NCBI GenBank assembly: GCA_027924585.1
Contig: BSBM01000440.1
Span: forward strand, 11,749,501 to 11,813,500
DNA from: Larix kaempferi
Lineage: Eukaryota > Streptophyta > Pinopsida > Pinales > Pinaceae
Length of the DNA stretch: 64,000 nucleotides
Direction: 5' to 3'
Positions 1 to 12,488 of the stretch are shown here, piece after piece. How positions within the stretch are numbered: the first letter of the stretch is position 1; the number at the start of each line of letters is the position of its first letter. The notes beneath the pieces were generated by a model. That model saw only the letters and a list, made by a program, of their open reading frames with translations, was not told where the DNA came from and searched no databases. Made by a program: the position numbers and the translations under genes.

Positions 1-519
1 ATTACTTTCATCTGCATCAGCTACATGGGAAGGGGACAATTCGAAACTATCTTCAACTTCTAGAGCAACAGAGGAAGGAATGTATTCAACATGAAATTTC
101 TGTGTTGAATCTACAACTTCTTCTTCATCTTGAACAAGTTCATCATGAGAGATGATTGAGGGCAAAACATAATTAGAGAGAACACTTAAGGAGGTATCAC
201 TGGGCTCGTTCTCCAAATAATTTGCACCAATCTATTCATTCTGCTTTCCAAATGCTTTTTCCAGTTGGGCCCATAGATCACTTGGATATTCAATAATTTT
301 CATGAGGTAGCGCATACTAGGAGACATAGCAATACACATTGCTCCAAAGGCTCTGTCACGTTCATTTAGCTAATCATTCTCTTCTTCATAGGAAGCAAAA
401 TCTCTCATAACACCAATACACATATAAAAAAGACCTTGTCTCTTTAGATATGCTATCATCTTTGGTTTCCACTCATCATAGTTGAATGGAGAGAGAGGAG
501 GAATTTCTTTCAGATTCAT
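1..519 (-). pseudogene. Copia retrotransposon gag, N-terminal part, broken
   Basis: Capsid-like Gag of a Ty1/Copia element, which would package element RNA in cytoplasmic particles. Read on the minus strand from the ATG at 519, the protein begins MNLKEIPPLSPFNYDEWKP, the W-containing opening typical of plant Copia Gag (DUF4219/UBN2 type). It goes on through DLWAQLEKAF, another family hallmark. Two in-frame stops interrupt it: TAG at codon 50 (370-372) and TAG at codon 96 (232-234). Otherwise the frame stays open to the window edge, so the rest of gag and pol must lie to the left of this window. It sits about 320 bases downstream of a primer binding site and LTR on the same strand, the expected Copia layout. 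The family assignment is from remembered motifs. The stops are read directly. Confidence 0.75.
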
Positions 520-760
520 GGAAGTTGTTGTAGAATACCTGCAAAAACAATGGAAAAATATCTGGAGGATTGTTACTGTTTCTATTGAACACTGCGTTAG
601 GACAATAGGGCACTTTTATCTGGATCCTTCGCACCTAGATAGACCTCAAAGTATTTCTCCAATGAATTCAATGAAATGGCACCAGGATTTGCTGTGGAAA
701 TCCAGAGGCTTCTGGTGCTCTGGTGCTCTATTGAAAGCAACTGCTCAATCTACTACTGGA

Positions 761-823
761 ATTGCTGCAACTGCTACAACTGCTGCAACTGTTGCAACTG
801 TTGCTATCGTTGCAACTGCTGCA
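761..823. repeat. CTGCAA-type microsatellite in the Copia leader
   Basis: Imperfect repeats of CTGCAA, CTGTTGCAA and CTGCTACAA lie between the primer site and the gag start of the minus-strand Copia element. They create a cysteine-rich open frame on the plus strand that is only a by-product of the repeat. The rest of the leader, 520-760, shows no other feature. Confidence 0.7.
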
Positions 824-840
824 CTCAAAATCTCTCACGA

Positions 841-852
841 GCTCTAATACCA
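841..852 (-). promoter_or_regulatory. Primer binding site of the minus-strand Copia element
   Basis: On the minus strand this reads TGGTATTAGAGC, one base different from TGGTATCAGAGC, the usual plant Copia primer site complementary to the 3' end of initiator methionine tRNA. It abuts the LTR end at 853, which on the minus strand closes with ...TTTCACA. Confidence 0.75.
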
Positions 853-1546
853 TGTGAAATTCCACAAGGGTAGATCACTGAGCTTGATCAAACCTCACAA
901 TTTCACATTCTTATTACTGAGAAGAATTAGACAAAGACATGGATCAATTCACTCATAAAACTGAAACAAACATGGAAAACTACTGCTAATACATTAATCA
1001 ACTGTAAGCTGGAAATAAAAAAGTGTTACAATAGAATGAATTCGATACACCCAGGAGGATTCGAATTCACCTTAAGTCTAGGCTTAGTTTGCATTGGAAC
1101 CATCTCCCGATAAGGTTCAGTGGCCACCGATGATGAATAATCAATTAACTGAGGTAGAACTGAGTATAACTAAATCACGTGGGCACCAAAATAGGGGAGG
1201 AGACTCCAAGGGGATGAAATACTGACTTGTAGTGGTCAAAATAGGTGCTACTATACTTAGCAGCAGTGAAACTAGGTGTAATAGTTAGTTAACTATACAA
1301 TCAAGGGGACAAGGTGCCCTAAATCATGGAACTGACTGTGCTAACTCCTAAAATCATGCATGAGGGAGAATTTGGACTTCAATGATGTAATCAAGGTGCT
1401 CTAAGTGGATAGGAGGGCTAATGATGGCCAAAAACAAGCTCCAGGGGGCCCAAAGTAGGTACTAGGTACTAGGAGTCTCAACTGCCAATGCATGGAATGC
1501 ATGGATGCATGCAAGACCAAAATAAGATGGTGAGAATATTCCAACA
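853..1546 (-). repeat. 5' LTR of the minus-strand Copia element
   Basis: On the minus strand the block starts TGTTGGAATATTC and ends GGAATTTCACA directly before the primer site. The TG...CA ends share an inverted GGAATWT motif, typical of Copia LTRs. The length is about 694 bases. An outer start two bases further (1548) is also possible. The partner LTR lies outside the window, so no target duplication can be checked. Confidence 0.65.
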
Positions 1547-1947
1547 CATAGCTCTAGCCAGTTTGTTTGCTTATGAACTTTTTGTGTGTGTTAATGTTAG
1601 GGAAGTCTATCAAGATCTATATTAGCATAGTAGCCTTTAGTTATATGGTTTTAGATGTGGAATATAGAATATTGTATATGTTATGCATGTCTCTTTCGAA
1701 AACTCTTTGAAGCTTTCTTTTGGACTGGTGCTCTGCATCCTTTTGTAACTTTTTGTTGCCAATTTTACTCAGCTTTTTGTAAATACAAATTACCTGTTTA
1801 TGTTATAAAAATGAGTTTTCTTTAAATAAATTTAGGACTGATTTGATTATTATCTATTTACTTAGTTCTTTATCTCCAACAATTTTCTTGCATTCAAATG
1901 CATCTCTTGCAAGAAATATTTACTTTCTTTTAAACAACTAAAATTAT

Positions 1948-2126
1948 TTTAAAGGTAAGAGGAACTACGTTTTTGTATTGAGAAACTCGTTTAGCTCCAA
2001 CCATTTTTCAGGCTTCAATTGTCTCCCAAGGATGACCCCATAGTAGGGATCAAAACGTCGAGTTTCTCAATACAAAAAAAACAGTTCCTCTTACCTTTAA
2101 ACTGATCCTTCATATGGCTATCTTCA
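1948..2126. mobile_element. Small foldback element flanked by a 12-bp direct repeat
   Basis: Arms at 1949-1989 and 2059-2100 form a long imperfect inverted repeat (outer part TTAAAGGTAAGAGGAACT against its complement) around a loop of about 70 bases. The same 12 bases, AACTAAAATTAT, occur at 1936-1947 and 2127-2138 and could be a target-site duplication. No coding capacity. The class is unclear: 12 bp is long for a typical DNA-transposon MITE. The stretch 1549-1935 to its left shows no recognised feature. Confidence 0.5.
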
Positions 2127-2251
2127 AACTAAAATTATGTCTATCCTTTTTCAAGAAAATGGTTTACTTATTCTACTTATTTAAAAAACAATATTAATAA
2201 ATATCTTATTATTATCTATTTACTTTTATAAATAGTCTTTCAAATAGTAAG

Positions 2252-2303
2252 TATTTTCATTGTGTTTTTCTTATAACTTTGTCTAAAAAAACACAATGAA
2301 AAT
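2252..2303. repeat. Perfect short hairpin
   Basis: TATTTTCATTGTGTTTTT at 2252-2269 is matched by its reverse complement at 2286-2303 across a loop of about 16 bases. It could be the remnant of a small inverted-repeat element. Nothing else is recognised up to the SINE at 2879. Confidence 0.6.
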
Positions 2304-2878
2304 ATCACATATGAGTTTCACAAAAGTATTATATTATTATTATCCCCTTGTAGAATGTATTTATAAAAGTAAAAAATGACATATTAGTTATTTAATCTAT
2401 AATTGTTCCATTCATTAACAAACAACATCTAACACAAAAGAATTTCGCGTAGATTTCTTTCTTGGAATAATAATGCATATATAACTGAATCCTTAACTCC
2501 TTCATTGATGCTCTATTACATATTAAACAACAAATTTTATTTATTATTTATATTCATTTCCAATAGTTGAAAATGAAATTCTTAGTAATAAAAATTACGG
2601 AGACCTTTTTTTTCTAATACCTTTACTTGGACAAATTCATAGGAATGTAATATCATAACTATCTTTCCTTAAATGATATTCTAAAAGAAACAAATTTGTT
2701 ATTTTATTTCCTAAATACCTTTGTAAGCCAGTTTTGATTTTTTTTGTCGGTTTCTTGATTGAAAAACAAATAAATCTACTTAAAATTTATAACAAAAGTA
2801 TAATCTATAGAATACATTTTATAACAAATATATATTTATTTATTTCATGCTTTTATTTTATAAATTACTCTCACAAAA

Positions 2879-3115
2879 TCCTGGTGGGCTAGCTCAAGTG
2901 GTTGAGTGCTGTAAGTTGTGAGCAGAAGGTGTCGGGGTCAAATCCCCAGGTGGCTATACATTGCTATATAAGGGCCTCACTTGATGTTCCCATCGGGTTA
3001 GCTCTATAATCAGAGCGAACGAGGTGCGACTCCTTTAGGTGGCCCCCCTGTGATTTCTTATCGTGAACGTAGCAGCCCTGCTGGGGAGTTTGTGAACCAC
3101 ATGTGAAAAAAAAAA
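2879..3115 (+). mobile_element. tRNA-derived SINE with poly(A) tail
   Basis: The 5' head resembles a tRNA: an A-box-like GGGCTAGCTCAAGTGG is followed about 40 bases later by a B-box-like GGGGTCAAATCCCC (2934-2947). These are the internal RNA polymerase III promoter elements. The body ends in a run of ten A at 3106-3115. Near-identical flanks (CTCTCACAAAA at 2868-2878, TTCTCACAAAA at 3118-3128) look like the target duplication. It is non-coding and would depend on a LINE for movement. The minus-strand open frame across it is a by-product. Confidence 0.75.
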
Positions 3116-3510
3116 TATTCTCACAAAAAGCATAACAAGAGTATTTAATTTGCATTAGATATCAACAATAATAAATACAATAAATTACTTATCTCTTGTC
3201 TTTCCGTACATGCCAAATTGAGAAGATCAAACCACCCAATGTAGATTTGTAGGAGTTCATTTCCTTCAACTCCTCAATCACCCTCTAACCAAACCAAGTC
3301 CACTAGGGGTTTGGTTATTAAGTAGCTATTTAATATTTACCCATCCTCTCTCCTATGGGTGTACTTCAATCTTTCTCCTCCAAGTTTTCTTTCCTCCTCT
3401 TCTTTTCTTAGAGTAAATTACAAAAATCTTTTTTTTTTCTTTCCCTCAGTTCTTTTCGGGAAAAATCCTTCCCAAATTTCAAGAATTCTCTATTATTAGT
3501 AAATTCTTTA

Positions 3511-3705
3511 GGTTTAATGTGAGGAAGACATCTCGCTGTGGTAGTTAGGTCTTTGAAGGAATTATCTTTAAAATAAATTATTATTTCAATTCCTTAAGTA
3601 GATTTACTTTGAGGAAGGCACCTCACACTGGTAGTTAGGTATTTAGAGGAATTATCTTTAAAATAAATTATTATTTCAATTACTTAATGAGATTTACTTT
3701 TTAAA
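3511..3705. repeat. Tandem duplication, period about 90
   Basis: Two copies of a unit containing GAGGAAGRCAYCTC and AATTATCTTTAAAATAAATT, with unit starts near 3521 and 3611. They could be sub-repeats within an LTR whose edge may lie at 3925. Confidence 0.7.
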
Positions 3706-3915
3706 ATTAACTTCTCTCCCTAATGGACTTGGCTTCTCTTTTCCTTGGTACTATTCAATAAGCATGTTTGGAAAAACATAAAGTTCATAGATAATCAAAA
3801 TAAATCAACTTACTTATACACCATTGATTTTTCATGGTGTTTAAATGTTTCAATCCCTATTTACAATATCAAATAAATAAATATGTTCAAATTGATAAAC
3901 TTAAGGATCAAATTG

Positions 3916-3938
3916 GGATATTACATCCTCTCCCCGTT
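3916..3938 (-). other. Possible LTR edge and polypurine tract of a minus-strand Gypsy-like element
   Basis: On the minus strand AACGGGGAGAGGA is followed immediately by TGTAATATCCC. That is the arrangement of a polypurine tract abutting the start of a 3' LTR. The same LTR start is seen in the solo LTR at 26490. The other end of the LTR was not found with confidence, and no matching pol frame is visible to the right. Confidence 0.4.
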
Positions 3939-6900
3939 AAAATAAAACATCATCCTTGATGTTTCTCTTTTTATGTGGTAACATATGATAACAAATTCTA
4001 CATATAACTAATTCATCACATACATCTCTCATGATTGTACTCCTTCGATGATGGTTTATCATCAAGGTATTTTAAAGTTTCTACACATGTATTTGCAAAG
4101 TTCTTAGATTAGAAACAAAAGAATTAACTGGTGATAATTCCCAAAATAAAATTATACATGTAAAATAAAAGATAAAATACTTTTGATATTTTACTTATCT
4201 CCAAGGACATTATCCTCATTCTCCTAGGATTGCTGCAACAAATTTCGTTTTATAGATTTCACTAGATGGTTATACTTCATCCTTTTGTCTCTTCTACTTG
4301 GCAGTAATTTCTTATAGCTTCTTTAACTCTCAAGGCTAGTTGGATAAATTAGATATTCTGATTCAACTAGTTATACATATCATACTTTTATATTTCTGGG
4401 CAAATAACCCCAAGAATTACAACCTATTATTGCAATTGTGGCCAATAATTTCATAGTACAACAACTTGTTTCTAAAACAAAATCTAAATTCCTCATTTAG
4501 TGCATGTAATATTTTCTATCATGAAATTTGCATATTTTATACAAATTATAATTAAATCTAGAATAAACAAGTACCCAAGTTACCACACATCGGTTCCTTT
4601 ATTTCACCATGCCATTCCATCGCATCCTATCAGATGATGGCTCGATCTTGTAGTAAAATATTATATGATTTTAATTGGATTATTTTCTTTCAACACTTTC
4701 AATTAATTCTTCCATCATAAGAAAATGTGTCCAATTCATATTTTTAATAACAAATACAATGCTATTCATCCAAATCAACATACTTTCCAAAACCAAAGAG
4801 TTACCTGGTGTATGGTTGTTTTTTCTCCTCAATCTATCATAGCTTTATTTCCAAACAACCCAAGGCTATTTCACATATTTTACTCTCATAAGTACTTCTT
4901 AAGTGCATGTGTAGAAAGTCTTCAACTTCTCTTGGAAGTTCTGCAACACCTAACACATATAATGTTCATAATGGTGTGCATGCCTCACCCAACATGAGGA
5001 TGGTACCCCTCCTCTACTATACAGTTCCTCGAGCATACCTCCTTTCGATGCTATTCAGGGTGTGCATCAAGCTAAGCCATTTCTCATTCCATCCCTCACA
5101 TAACACTTAGGATCTTTCATGGAACCCCCAATTCCTGACAAGTCCTCTTCAAAGTGTCTATGTGTGCATAGAGAAATTGATCGTAAAGGTCTTACAACCT
5201 GGGCATGCCCAAGGTTAGATTAGTGGAACTTAGCTTACTGGGTTCTCAATGCCAAGCCAATACATCGATTGGGTTTATCAGGCATTCACATAACCATTCA
5301 CATGTTTCTTGCTTGTTTATTATTATTATATTAATTTAAATTCATTTGTTAATCAATATGCCTCCCTTCCCCTTATGCTTGTGTTAGTAGGGTAAGAATA
5401 TCATTATGTTATTATTTTTAACCTTTACTTATTTATTTCTTTATTCTCATCTCTTTGCAACAATGTTTCTTATAGAAACCATAATATGAGGTTTTTCCTC
5501 ATTCGTTTGACTTTTTGCAACCATAGTACTTATTTTCACCGCCATTACCAAGTCCTTCTATCTACACTTCTTTAAAGATAGTCAAAACATATTATTAGTA
5601 CATATAATCAATCTATTGCAAAAAGAATTAGACTCGCCACTATTTTCAGTTGTCAGTCCTTTCGAATCTAATTTTAACTATTTATCAATTATATGTACAT
5701 TCTGCGTGATTATTCACCATTCAAAGTATCAGTCCATAATTCATCATCTTCATAATTTGATTCCAATTCACATTCAAATAGACAATGCTTTTAGTCATTG
5801 AATTATTTCTACTAGATTTCATTGGTTATTTTTTTGAGTTACTATGTAGGGAAATATTACTTTTCTTTGTATTTCCTGCACAACCAACATTGTTAAAATG
5901 CAGTAAACATATGTACCCTTCAAATTCATCACAATTTCTCAGGTTAATTTTTTATGTTACGCCTTTCACTATTATAAGTCTCTAAGGAGATACGAAAATC
6001 ATCTTATGGCATTCTATTTTATCAATACCTTTCTAGTATAAGCTTATCTTTATTTCAAGATGTCAAGCATAAGTACAATCAACTATATGATTTCTCATTT
6101 ACTCAATGTTTTCCTTGTATTGAGTTCAAAATATTATAATTTCATATTACGACATCTATTCATAATATAAGTGGAAAACTCATTTCCTTAAGTTATTATC
6201 CCTTACCCATGCATCATATCACACCCTTTTTTGTTCTAGAATGCCTCCCAATTATTTATAATCCTTAGGGTGTTCAAATTTTAATACATAATTTTCTAGG
6301 TATCAAGCTCATAATGCATTCCAATATTATCATAACATATCAATTAGAGTATTTAAAACAAGGCTAACATAATTTCTTACCCAATTCCATTCAAATCACA
6401 TGATTTATTTGCATAATCATAATTTTCAATCTTTGTATTCCTTACTAGTCAAGTAAGAAAATATCAATTTCCATAAATGTGCATGTTCAACACAATCAAC
6501 ATTCTCACAATGTATTGAATGCATGTATCAATTTTTTTTAATAAAACTTAATTTTACATATTCATATTTCTTGTCCTGGAACTTTAAAAAATTTCAAAGA
6601 TTATAGATAAATTTATAATATACTTTCCTAGGAATGTATTTCCCATATAAAATTGTCTCTAAAAGCAATTTCATTTAAAATTGTCTCTAAAAGCAATTTC
6701 ATTTAGGCATAATAAACTTCACAAGACATTATAACAAGAATTTTAAAAATTAAAAACCAAAATCAAAAGTTTCTTAATGATTGATAATTATTTCCACATC
6801 ATGTCAAGGTATAAAGTTACATACTTGTTATTACTAATCAATTTTTGGTACTCCATCTCTCATAACATGGACTTCTTAATTCCACCTGCATTATCAACAA

Positions 6901-7399
6901 TTTAGCCATCTTCACATTTTTATAATCACTAGCATGCAAGTTAGATTTCATTAATCCATTATTTGATTCACAATGTTTTTGTATTTGTTAATATTCGTTT
7001 CTAATTTAACTCAACATAATGCATACTACTTTCAATAGTTTGTATGGGATATTTCTTATATCTATTATATCTTTTCATTGAAAAGTTAACAATGTTACTA
7101 CCATTCCTACTAGACCAATGTCTTATTTTTCCGTTATCCAATACTTTGATTTCTTAACCAATAATTACTTTTAAAGGTTTTTTTCTCATTATGCAAGATT
7201 TCTTTTCTATGATTTATCCGACATTGTGCATCTTGATGGTTTCACCATGGTTGCATAACAAAATTTTCGCACTACAGATATTTTTAACTTTCATCAAAAG
7301 GAAAAATGTTCTAAATTGCATTCCTTATTACTCTGTTAGTTGCGCCGAGAGGCGCTCTACAACCCAGTATGAGGGAGATCTTGTAACATGTGTGTGATT
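3939..7399. other. AT-rich stretch without recognisable genes
   Basis: About 3.5 kb with only short, unconvincing open frames on both strands. It may be decayed element interior belonging to the LTR edge at 3925, since a primer-site-like sequence on the same strand lies at 16022. I could not recognise Gypsy protease, reverse transcriptase or integrase motifs in it. Confidence 0.5.
6650..6705. repeat. 28-bp direct duplication
   Basis: The unit AAATTGTCTCTAAAAGCAAT and its continuation occurs twice in immediate succession with no visible differences, suggesting a recent local duplication. Confidence 0.75.
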
Positions 7400-7429
7400 G
7401 TCGAGTTTGTCGAGTGTTTATAAGTAACA

Positions 7430-7860
7430 AAATAATACAAAGTAAACAAAAAAGAATAATACAAAGTAAAAAGTAATAAATGTTATGTCGGCCATAAACA
7501 AAAAAGTATAATACAAAGTAAAAAGTAAATATGAGACTTAAACTAGAGACTTTAGAGCTTAGGATTAGGTGATAAATATTATGTCGGTCATAAACAAAAA
7601 AGAATAATACAAAGTAAAAAGTAAATATGAGACTTAAACTAGAGACTTTACTTTTTACTTTTAATACAAAGTAAAAAGTAAATATGAGATTTTAGAGTGT
7701 CTGTCGAGTAACAAAATAATACAAAGTAAACAAAAAAGAATATTACAAAGTAAAAAGTAATAAATATTATGTCGGACATAAACACAAAAATAATAATACA
7801 AAATAAAAAGTAAATATGAGACTTAAACTAGAGACTTTAGAACTTAGGATTAGGTGGCTC
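7430..7860. repeat. Degenerate tandem repeat array rich in AATACAAAGTAAAAAGTAA
   Basis: Several units of roughly 100-130 bases share AATACAAAGTAAAAAGTAAAT, ATTATGTCGGYCATAAACA and GAGACTTAAACTAGAGACTT. Unit order and length vary, and one unit carries an inverted piece near 7648-7664 (TACTTTTTACTTTTAATAC). No coding capacity. Confidence 0.75.
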
Positions 7861-8336
7861 AGGTATTGCACTCAAGGAGCTATTCAAGGAGAGCTTTGCA
7901 CCTCGGAGATTTGATCCCTCTCGGCGCTTGATAGAGCCTAGGATTTGGATCTATGCTAGTAGTATTTAAAATTCCTTTCATTAAGAATCTTCTTAAACAA
8001 TTTTTATTTATTTATTTATTTTCCCTAGAAAAAAGCATAATTTTATTTCAGTAGAGGTGAACAAAATTACATTCTATATATGCATATATGCATGCGGTTA
8101 TCCATTGAAGGACAAATAGTACGATAAAGAGTAAAATCTTTAGTACATCAGTCAGGTGTGTTCATCATCACCAAATATAAGGCCATAACATAAAAGCAGA
8201 ACAAAAATAAAGTCTGGTGGCTCCCCGAGCCTCCTGATTTACCAAAAAGAAACTTTAAAGAGTAAACATAAGTCTTCAAACTGTCGTCACAAAAAGAAAA
8301 GGATAAACTGTTCCAAAAACTTTAGTATCATCACTA

Positions 8337-11300
8337 CTATTCTTGTAATGCCAATTCATCAACGAAAGGTCTATGATAGTACTCATATAGAGTCCCATTA
8401 CGGTATTCTTTTACTTTCCACATCCCCATTGCCAGGTCCCTGCCAATCTTAGAAGCCTTGTCCGCCTCCTTGTTATTCTCCCTGTAAACATGTCTGCAAG
8501 AAAATTGTAAAAATGAAAGCTTTAGTTCTAGAATGTCCTGAAGTATGTTTGCAAGTCTGAGGTCCCTGCATTGTTGAGTGCCAAGTGTCCAATTTGTGAC
8601 ATTCATATAATCTCCATACACATTTAACTATTGACAACCATTCTCCATGGCGAAAATGAGAAGAAGCTTTAGGCTCATGAGTTCAGCAAAATTGTTCCCA
8701 CCCTCCCCCAGACCCCAAAAAAGATGATAAGAGTGGGTTAAAGAAAGATGTAGAACATCCCCACCCCCACAGATGTTCTCCTGAGTAGAACCATCGTAGA
8801 AACCCCATGGAATCGAGTGGTAGATGTCAAGATCAAGAACAGTTCTTTGTTTCGCGACTTTGATATGTTGAGGGTAGGCCTTTATGAAGCCACATATTTG
8901 TATGGCTGAGACCGCCGGTGTACAGGTTTTTTCATTGATAATCATGTCGTTCCGTACCAGCCAAATTCCCCAGGCCACCATTAGAGGAAGGGTTCTGAAG
9001 GAGATGCCGATCGGATCCATACACCACTGTGACCAAGCCAGTAGCAACGTATTCCCTTCCCAATTAAACTGAACATTTGAAATTCTGGAGCATTTTTCCC
9101 ATACCTGCACCGTGTATGGACATTGGAGAAATAAGTGAAGACAGGTTTCCTCATTTGCTTTGCACAATATGCACCACCCCGGCCCAACCCTGTTCTTTCT
9201 CTGTAAAAAATCCTAGGTAGGAATGGAATTTTCGAGGACATTCCACATGAATAAACGGTGTTTCAAAGGGAAGTTTAGCTTCTAGATTGGTTTCCACCAC
9301 CAAACCAATTCACGTGGATTTATGAAATGACTCAAGCTGATGTATCCATTCTTTGGTGAGAACACCCCATTTGGAGCCCCTTCCCATACCAAACAGTCCT
9401 CCCTATCGCGAATGTGAATTTGAGAACGTATGAGTGCTCTGTAATAAGTTCTCAATTCATCCCGTTCCTCCACAAAAAGTTCCAATGTGTTTGCATCTAT
9501 CCATGATTGATTCCATGGGTGGACCCTATCTTGAAAAGCAAGTTGGGATAAGTAAGTTATACCTATTTCCCGGAGGGATGTAATCAGTCCATCTGATAAA
9601 ATGTGTCTACCTTCACTCCCAAACCAGGGATCTTCCCCAACTCGAAGAGCCTGTCCATTCCCAATATTCCAAGCTAGAAGGTCTCCGACCACAGAAAAAG
9701 ATTTTGTTACAGCTTTCCAGATAATAGAACTACCACGGTGAGACTTAAGCGTATTCCGAACCCAGTCCATAACTGATGCAGGGGCAATGTATTTCTGGAT
9801 GACAACTCTTGTCCATAGGCTATCGAATTTTAGCAGTATCCAAACCCCTTTAGCTGCTAGGGATTTTGAGAAAAGATGAATGTTTTTCAGACCCCAACCC
9901 CATAAGGCCTTAGGGATAGCAATTCTATGCCATCGAACCCATGGGGAAACAAAGTCTCCTTTACCGCTCCAAAGAAAACGAAAGCATAATTTCTGATCTT
10001 TTTCCAACGTCCCTTTGGGGATCCAAGAGAGGGACATCCAATACACCGGAATGGCCTCTAAAACCGATTTCACCAGGACCAGTCTTCTTGCTATTGAAAG
10101 CCACTTGTGGCTCCATACCTTCAACCGCTTGTGAATTTTTTCAATAAGCTAGTTCCAATCCTGTTTTGTATATGCATTTGGTTTTAAGTGGAACCCAAGG
10201 TAGCAGAAACCATCTTCAAGGCGTAATAATGTATAAGGGAAGATCCTTCGAATAGCCATGATCTCAAATTCCCTAAGCAAGTCAGTCGATAAAGTGGATT
10301 TCATGTCATTTATCTCCATACCAGTAGCTTCAGAGAAAATTTGGAATATGTCATGGAGTGTTTCAATGTCCCCAACCGATCTAGAACAGAAAATGAGGAT
10401 ATCATCCACGAAAAGTAGATGTGATATAAATAAGTCCGGAGCCACTTGAATACCCTGGAGGGTGCCATCCCTACAAGCTTTTTTCAGTGCCTTACTTAAC
10501 CCTTCTGATACCAACAGGAAAAGTAAAGGTGATAATGGACAGCCCTGCCGCAAACCTCTTTCCGACCGAAAGAAGGGAGAGGCTGCTCCATTAATGAGAA
10601 CCGCAAATGAGACCATAGAAATACAACTCATAATCCACCTGATAAAATCCACAGCAAAGCCCAGATGTCTAAGAAGTAAATGAATATACAGCCTACTCAC
10701 CTTGTCATATGCTTTTGACAAATCAATCTTTATTATAGCTCCTTTGATTTTCTTTGATTTCATACTATGAATGCCCTCTTGTGCTACTCCAATAGCCTCA
10801 TGGATTTGTCGCCCTTCCAGAAACCCAAATTGTTTCGTGGAGATATGCTTGGATAGAATAATTTTAAGCCTCCTGGCAATAATTTTGGACACCACCTTAT
10901 ATACACAGTTGCACAAAGAGATGGGTCTGAAATCACTTAAAGAGGAAGAGTTGTCAGTTTTAGGGATTAGGGCAATAAAGGTAGAGTTTAGGGCAGCTGG
11001 AATCTGCCCAGAGATTCTTGTATCTTCAACCATCTGCAAGATATCATTCCCAATAAGCTCAAAAAGTGCCAAGAGAAATTCAACGGTCCATCCATCCGGT
11101 CCCATACTTTTGTCTTTCTGAAAGATCTGTAAAACTCCCTTCAACTCTTCTTCTGTGACAATTGCCATCAAGGAGTGATTGTCTTCCTCTTCCACAAACC
11201 GGGGAAAAATTTGTGCCATTCTGACTATTTCCACAATGTTAGCCTGTGCAGGGGATTTAAAAAGTGTTTGGAAGTGATTTACCCCCACCCCAGCCATACT

Positions 11301-12488
11301 ATCAAAAGAGGTATGGATATCCCCCATTGAGTCCTCTAGGCTCCAAATGGTATTAGACACCTTTCTTCCTTTTGCATATGCATGAAAGAATTTTTTGTTC
11401 TCATCGCCAACTGTTAGCCATACCGCCCTGCTTTTCAAACGCCATGTTTCCTCTTTTTCCAGTAACAACATGTTCCTCCTACCTTCTAGTGATACCAGAT
11501 GTGCTTTTTCTTCCACAGATCCCAGGCCCCCGGAGCCAGAATCATATAAGGATTGCAACTCCAGTTCAATCGACTTCAAATCTCTATCGTCTCTACTATT
11601 CTTTTCAAAAGCCCATACCTTAAATGGCCCTTTAATTCTTTTTATATTAGCAGAGAACTGATGAGTGGCAGAGAGGGCATCCCTAGGATTAAAAGGTACC
11701 CAAAGGGAGCCAACAAGGTCAATGAAGGTCTCATCTTTTAACCAGATCTTATTGAACTTAAGCGGCCCAACTGGTTTAGAAGGTCCATCACGGATTTCAA
11801 GAAAAATAGGGAAGTGGTCAGATGATCCCCCCGAGCCTACCCACTGCCTCAGTAGGTAGTTTCTATCCACCAAGGAGTCAGACACCAAAAATCGATCCAA
11901 GCGTTTCTCAACTCTGTTTTCTCCAGTTCTGTTATTCCTCCAAGTAGGCTTTAGTAGAGAGGGCTCAATGTCCAGCACATTATTTGTGATCAACTTGTGA
12001 GTGAAATAATCAACCAAGAGGTCTGACCGAGCTCTGCTACCCCAAACTTCTGCCGACCCCAGTGAAAAATTCAAATCACCTCCGAGGATAAGGTTTCCTT
12101 CCTGTAACAAGGGATGTGAGAGAAGAGAATCCCAGAAAGGGATCCGGTTCAAATATGGACCATAAACATTTACCACAGTGAAAAGTTCACCAAAATCAAG
12201 AGACGAGCAGGACATTCCTAAGGCAGATTCCATCCCCCACAGGTTATGACACAGCACCGTGCTTGTGTTCCAACCAATAGCCTGACCGCCAGACCGGCCA
12301 CGAGCATCCAACGTAGCTAAGGACCAACCACCAAACCAACTTTCTAGTAATGTTTTAATAACCTCGCCAACACCCAAAGTTTCTTGAAGTAGAATGATAT
12401 CCGGGTGTTCAAGAGATACCACTCTACGGAGTGCTGATCTTTTATGGGGACCAGCAAGACCCCGGCAGTTAAAAGACATAACTTTCAT
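8337..12488 (-). pseudogene. LINE ORF2 (endonuclease, reverse transcriptase, RNase H), broken
   Basis: ORF2 nicks target DNA and copies element RNA into it. Domains in order: an AP-type endonuclease with MSFNCRGL, LLQET, GGDLNFSL and SDHFPIFLE (about residues 1-230); reverse transcriptase with FRPISLCN, KIDLSKAYDKVS, LRQGCPLSPLLF and catalytic FVDDI (about 480-720); a zinc-binding zf-RVT region (CKANEETCLHLFLQC); and RNase H beginning WGFYDGS with NNFAELMSLK and a YRENNKEADKASK end. The ATG overlaps the ORF1 stop in TAATG. The reading frame is broken by a TAG at 10149-10151, a TAG at about 9282, a frameshift near 9240 and a stop at 8628. The first two replace tryptophan codons when compared with the L1 at 52637. 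The length and domain order are normal for plant L1. Confidence 0.92.

Noticed and set aside
676-873. Cysteine-rich open frame with repeated CNC motifs
   Set aside because: It is the plus-strand reading of a CTGCAA-type microsatellite in the leader of a minus-strand Copia element. There is no signal peptide and no independent coding evidence.
2879-2950. A functional tRNA gene
   Set aside because: Only the A and B boxes are kept. The arms do not fold as a tRNA by eye, and the sequence continues into a SINE body with a poly(A) tail and target duplication.
10258-11859. Several plus-strand frames across the first L1
   Set aside because: They are antisense shadows of ORF2 domains, which carry the recognisable motifs on the minus strand.
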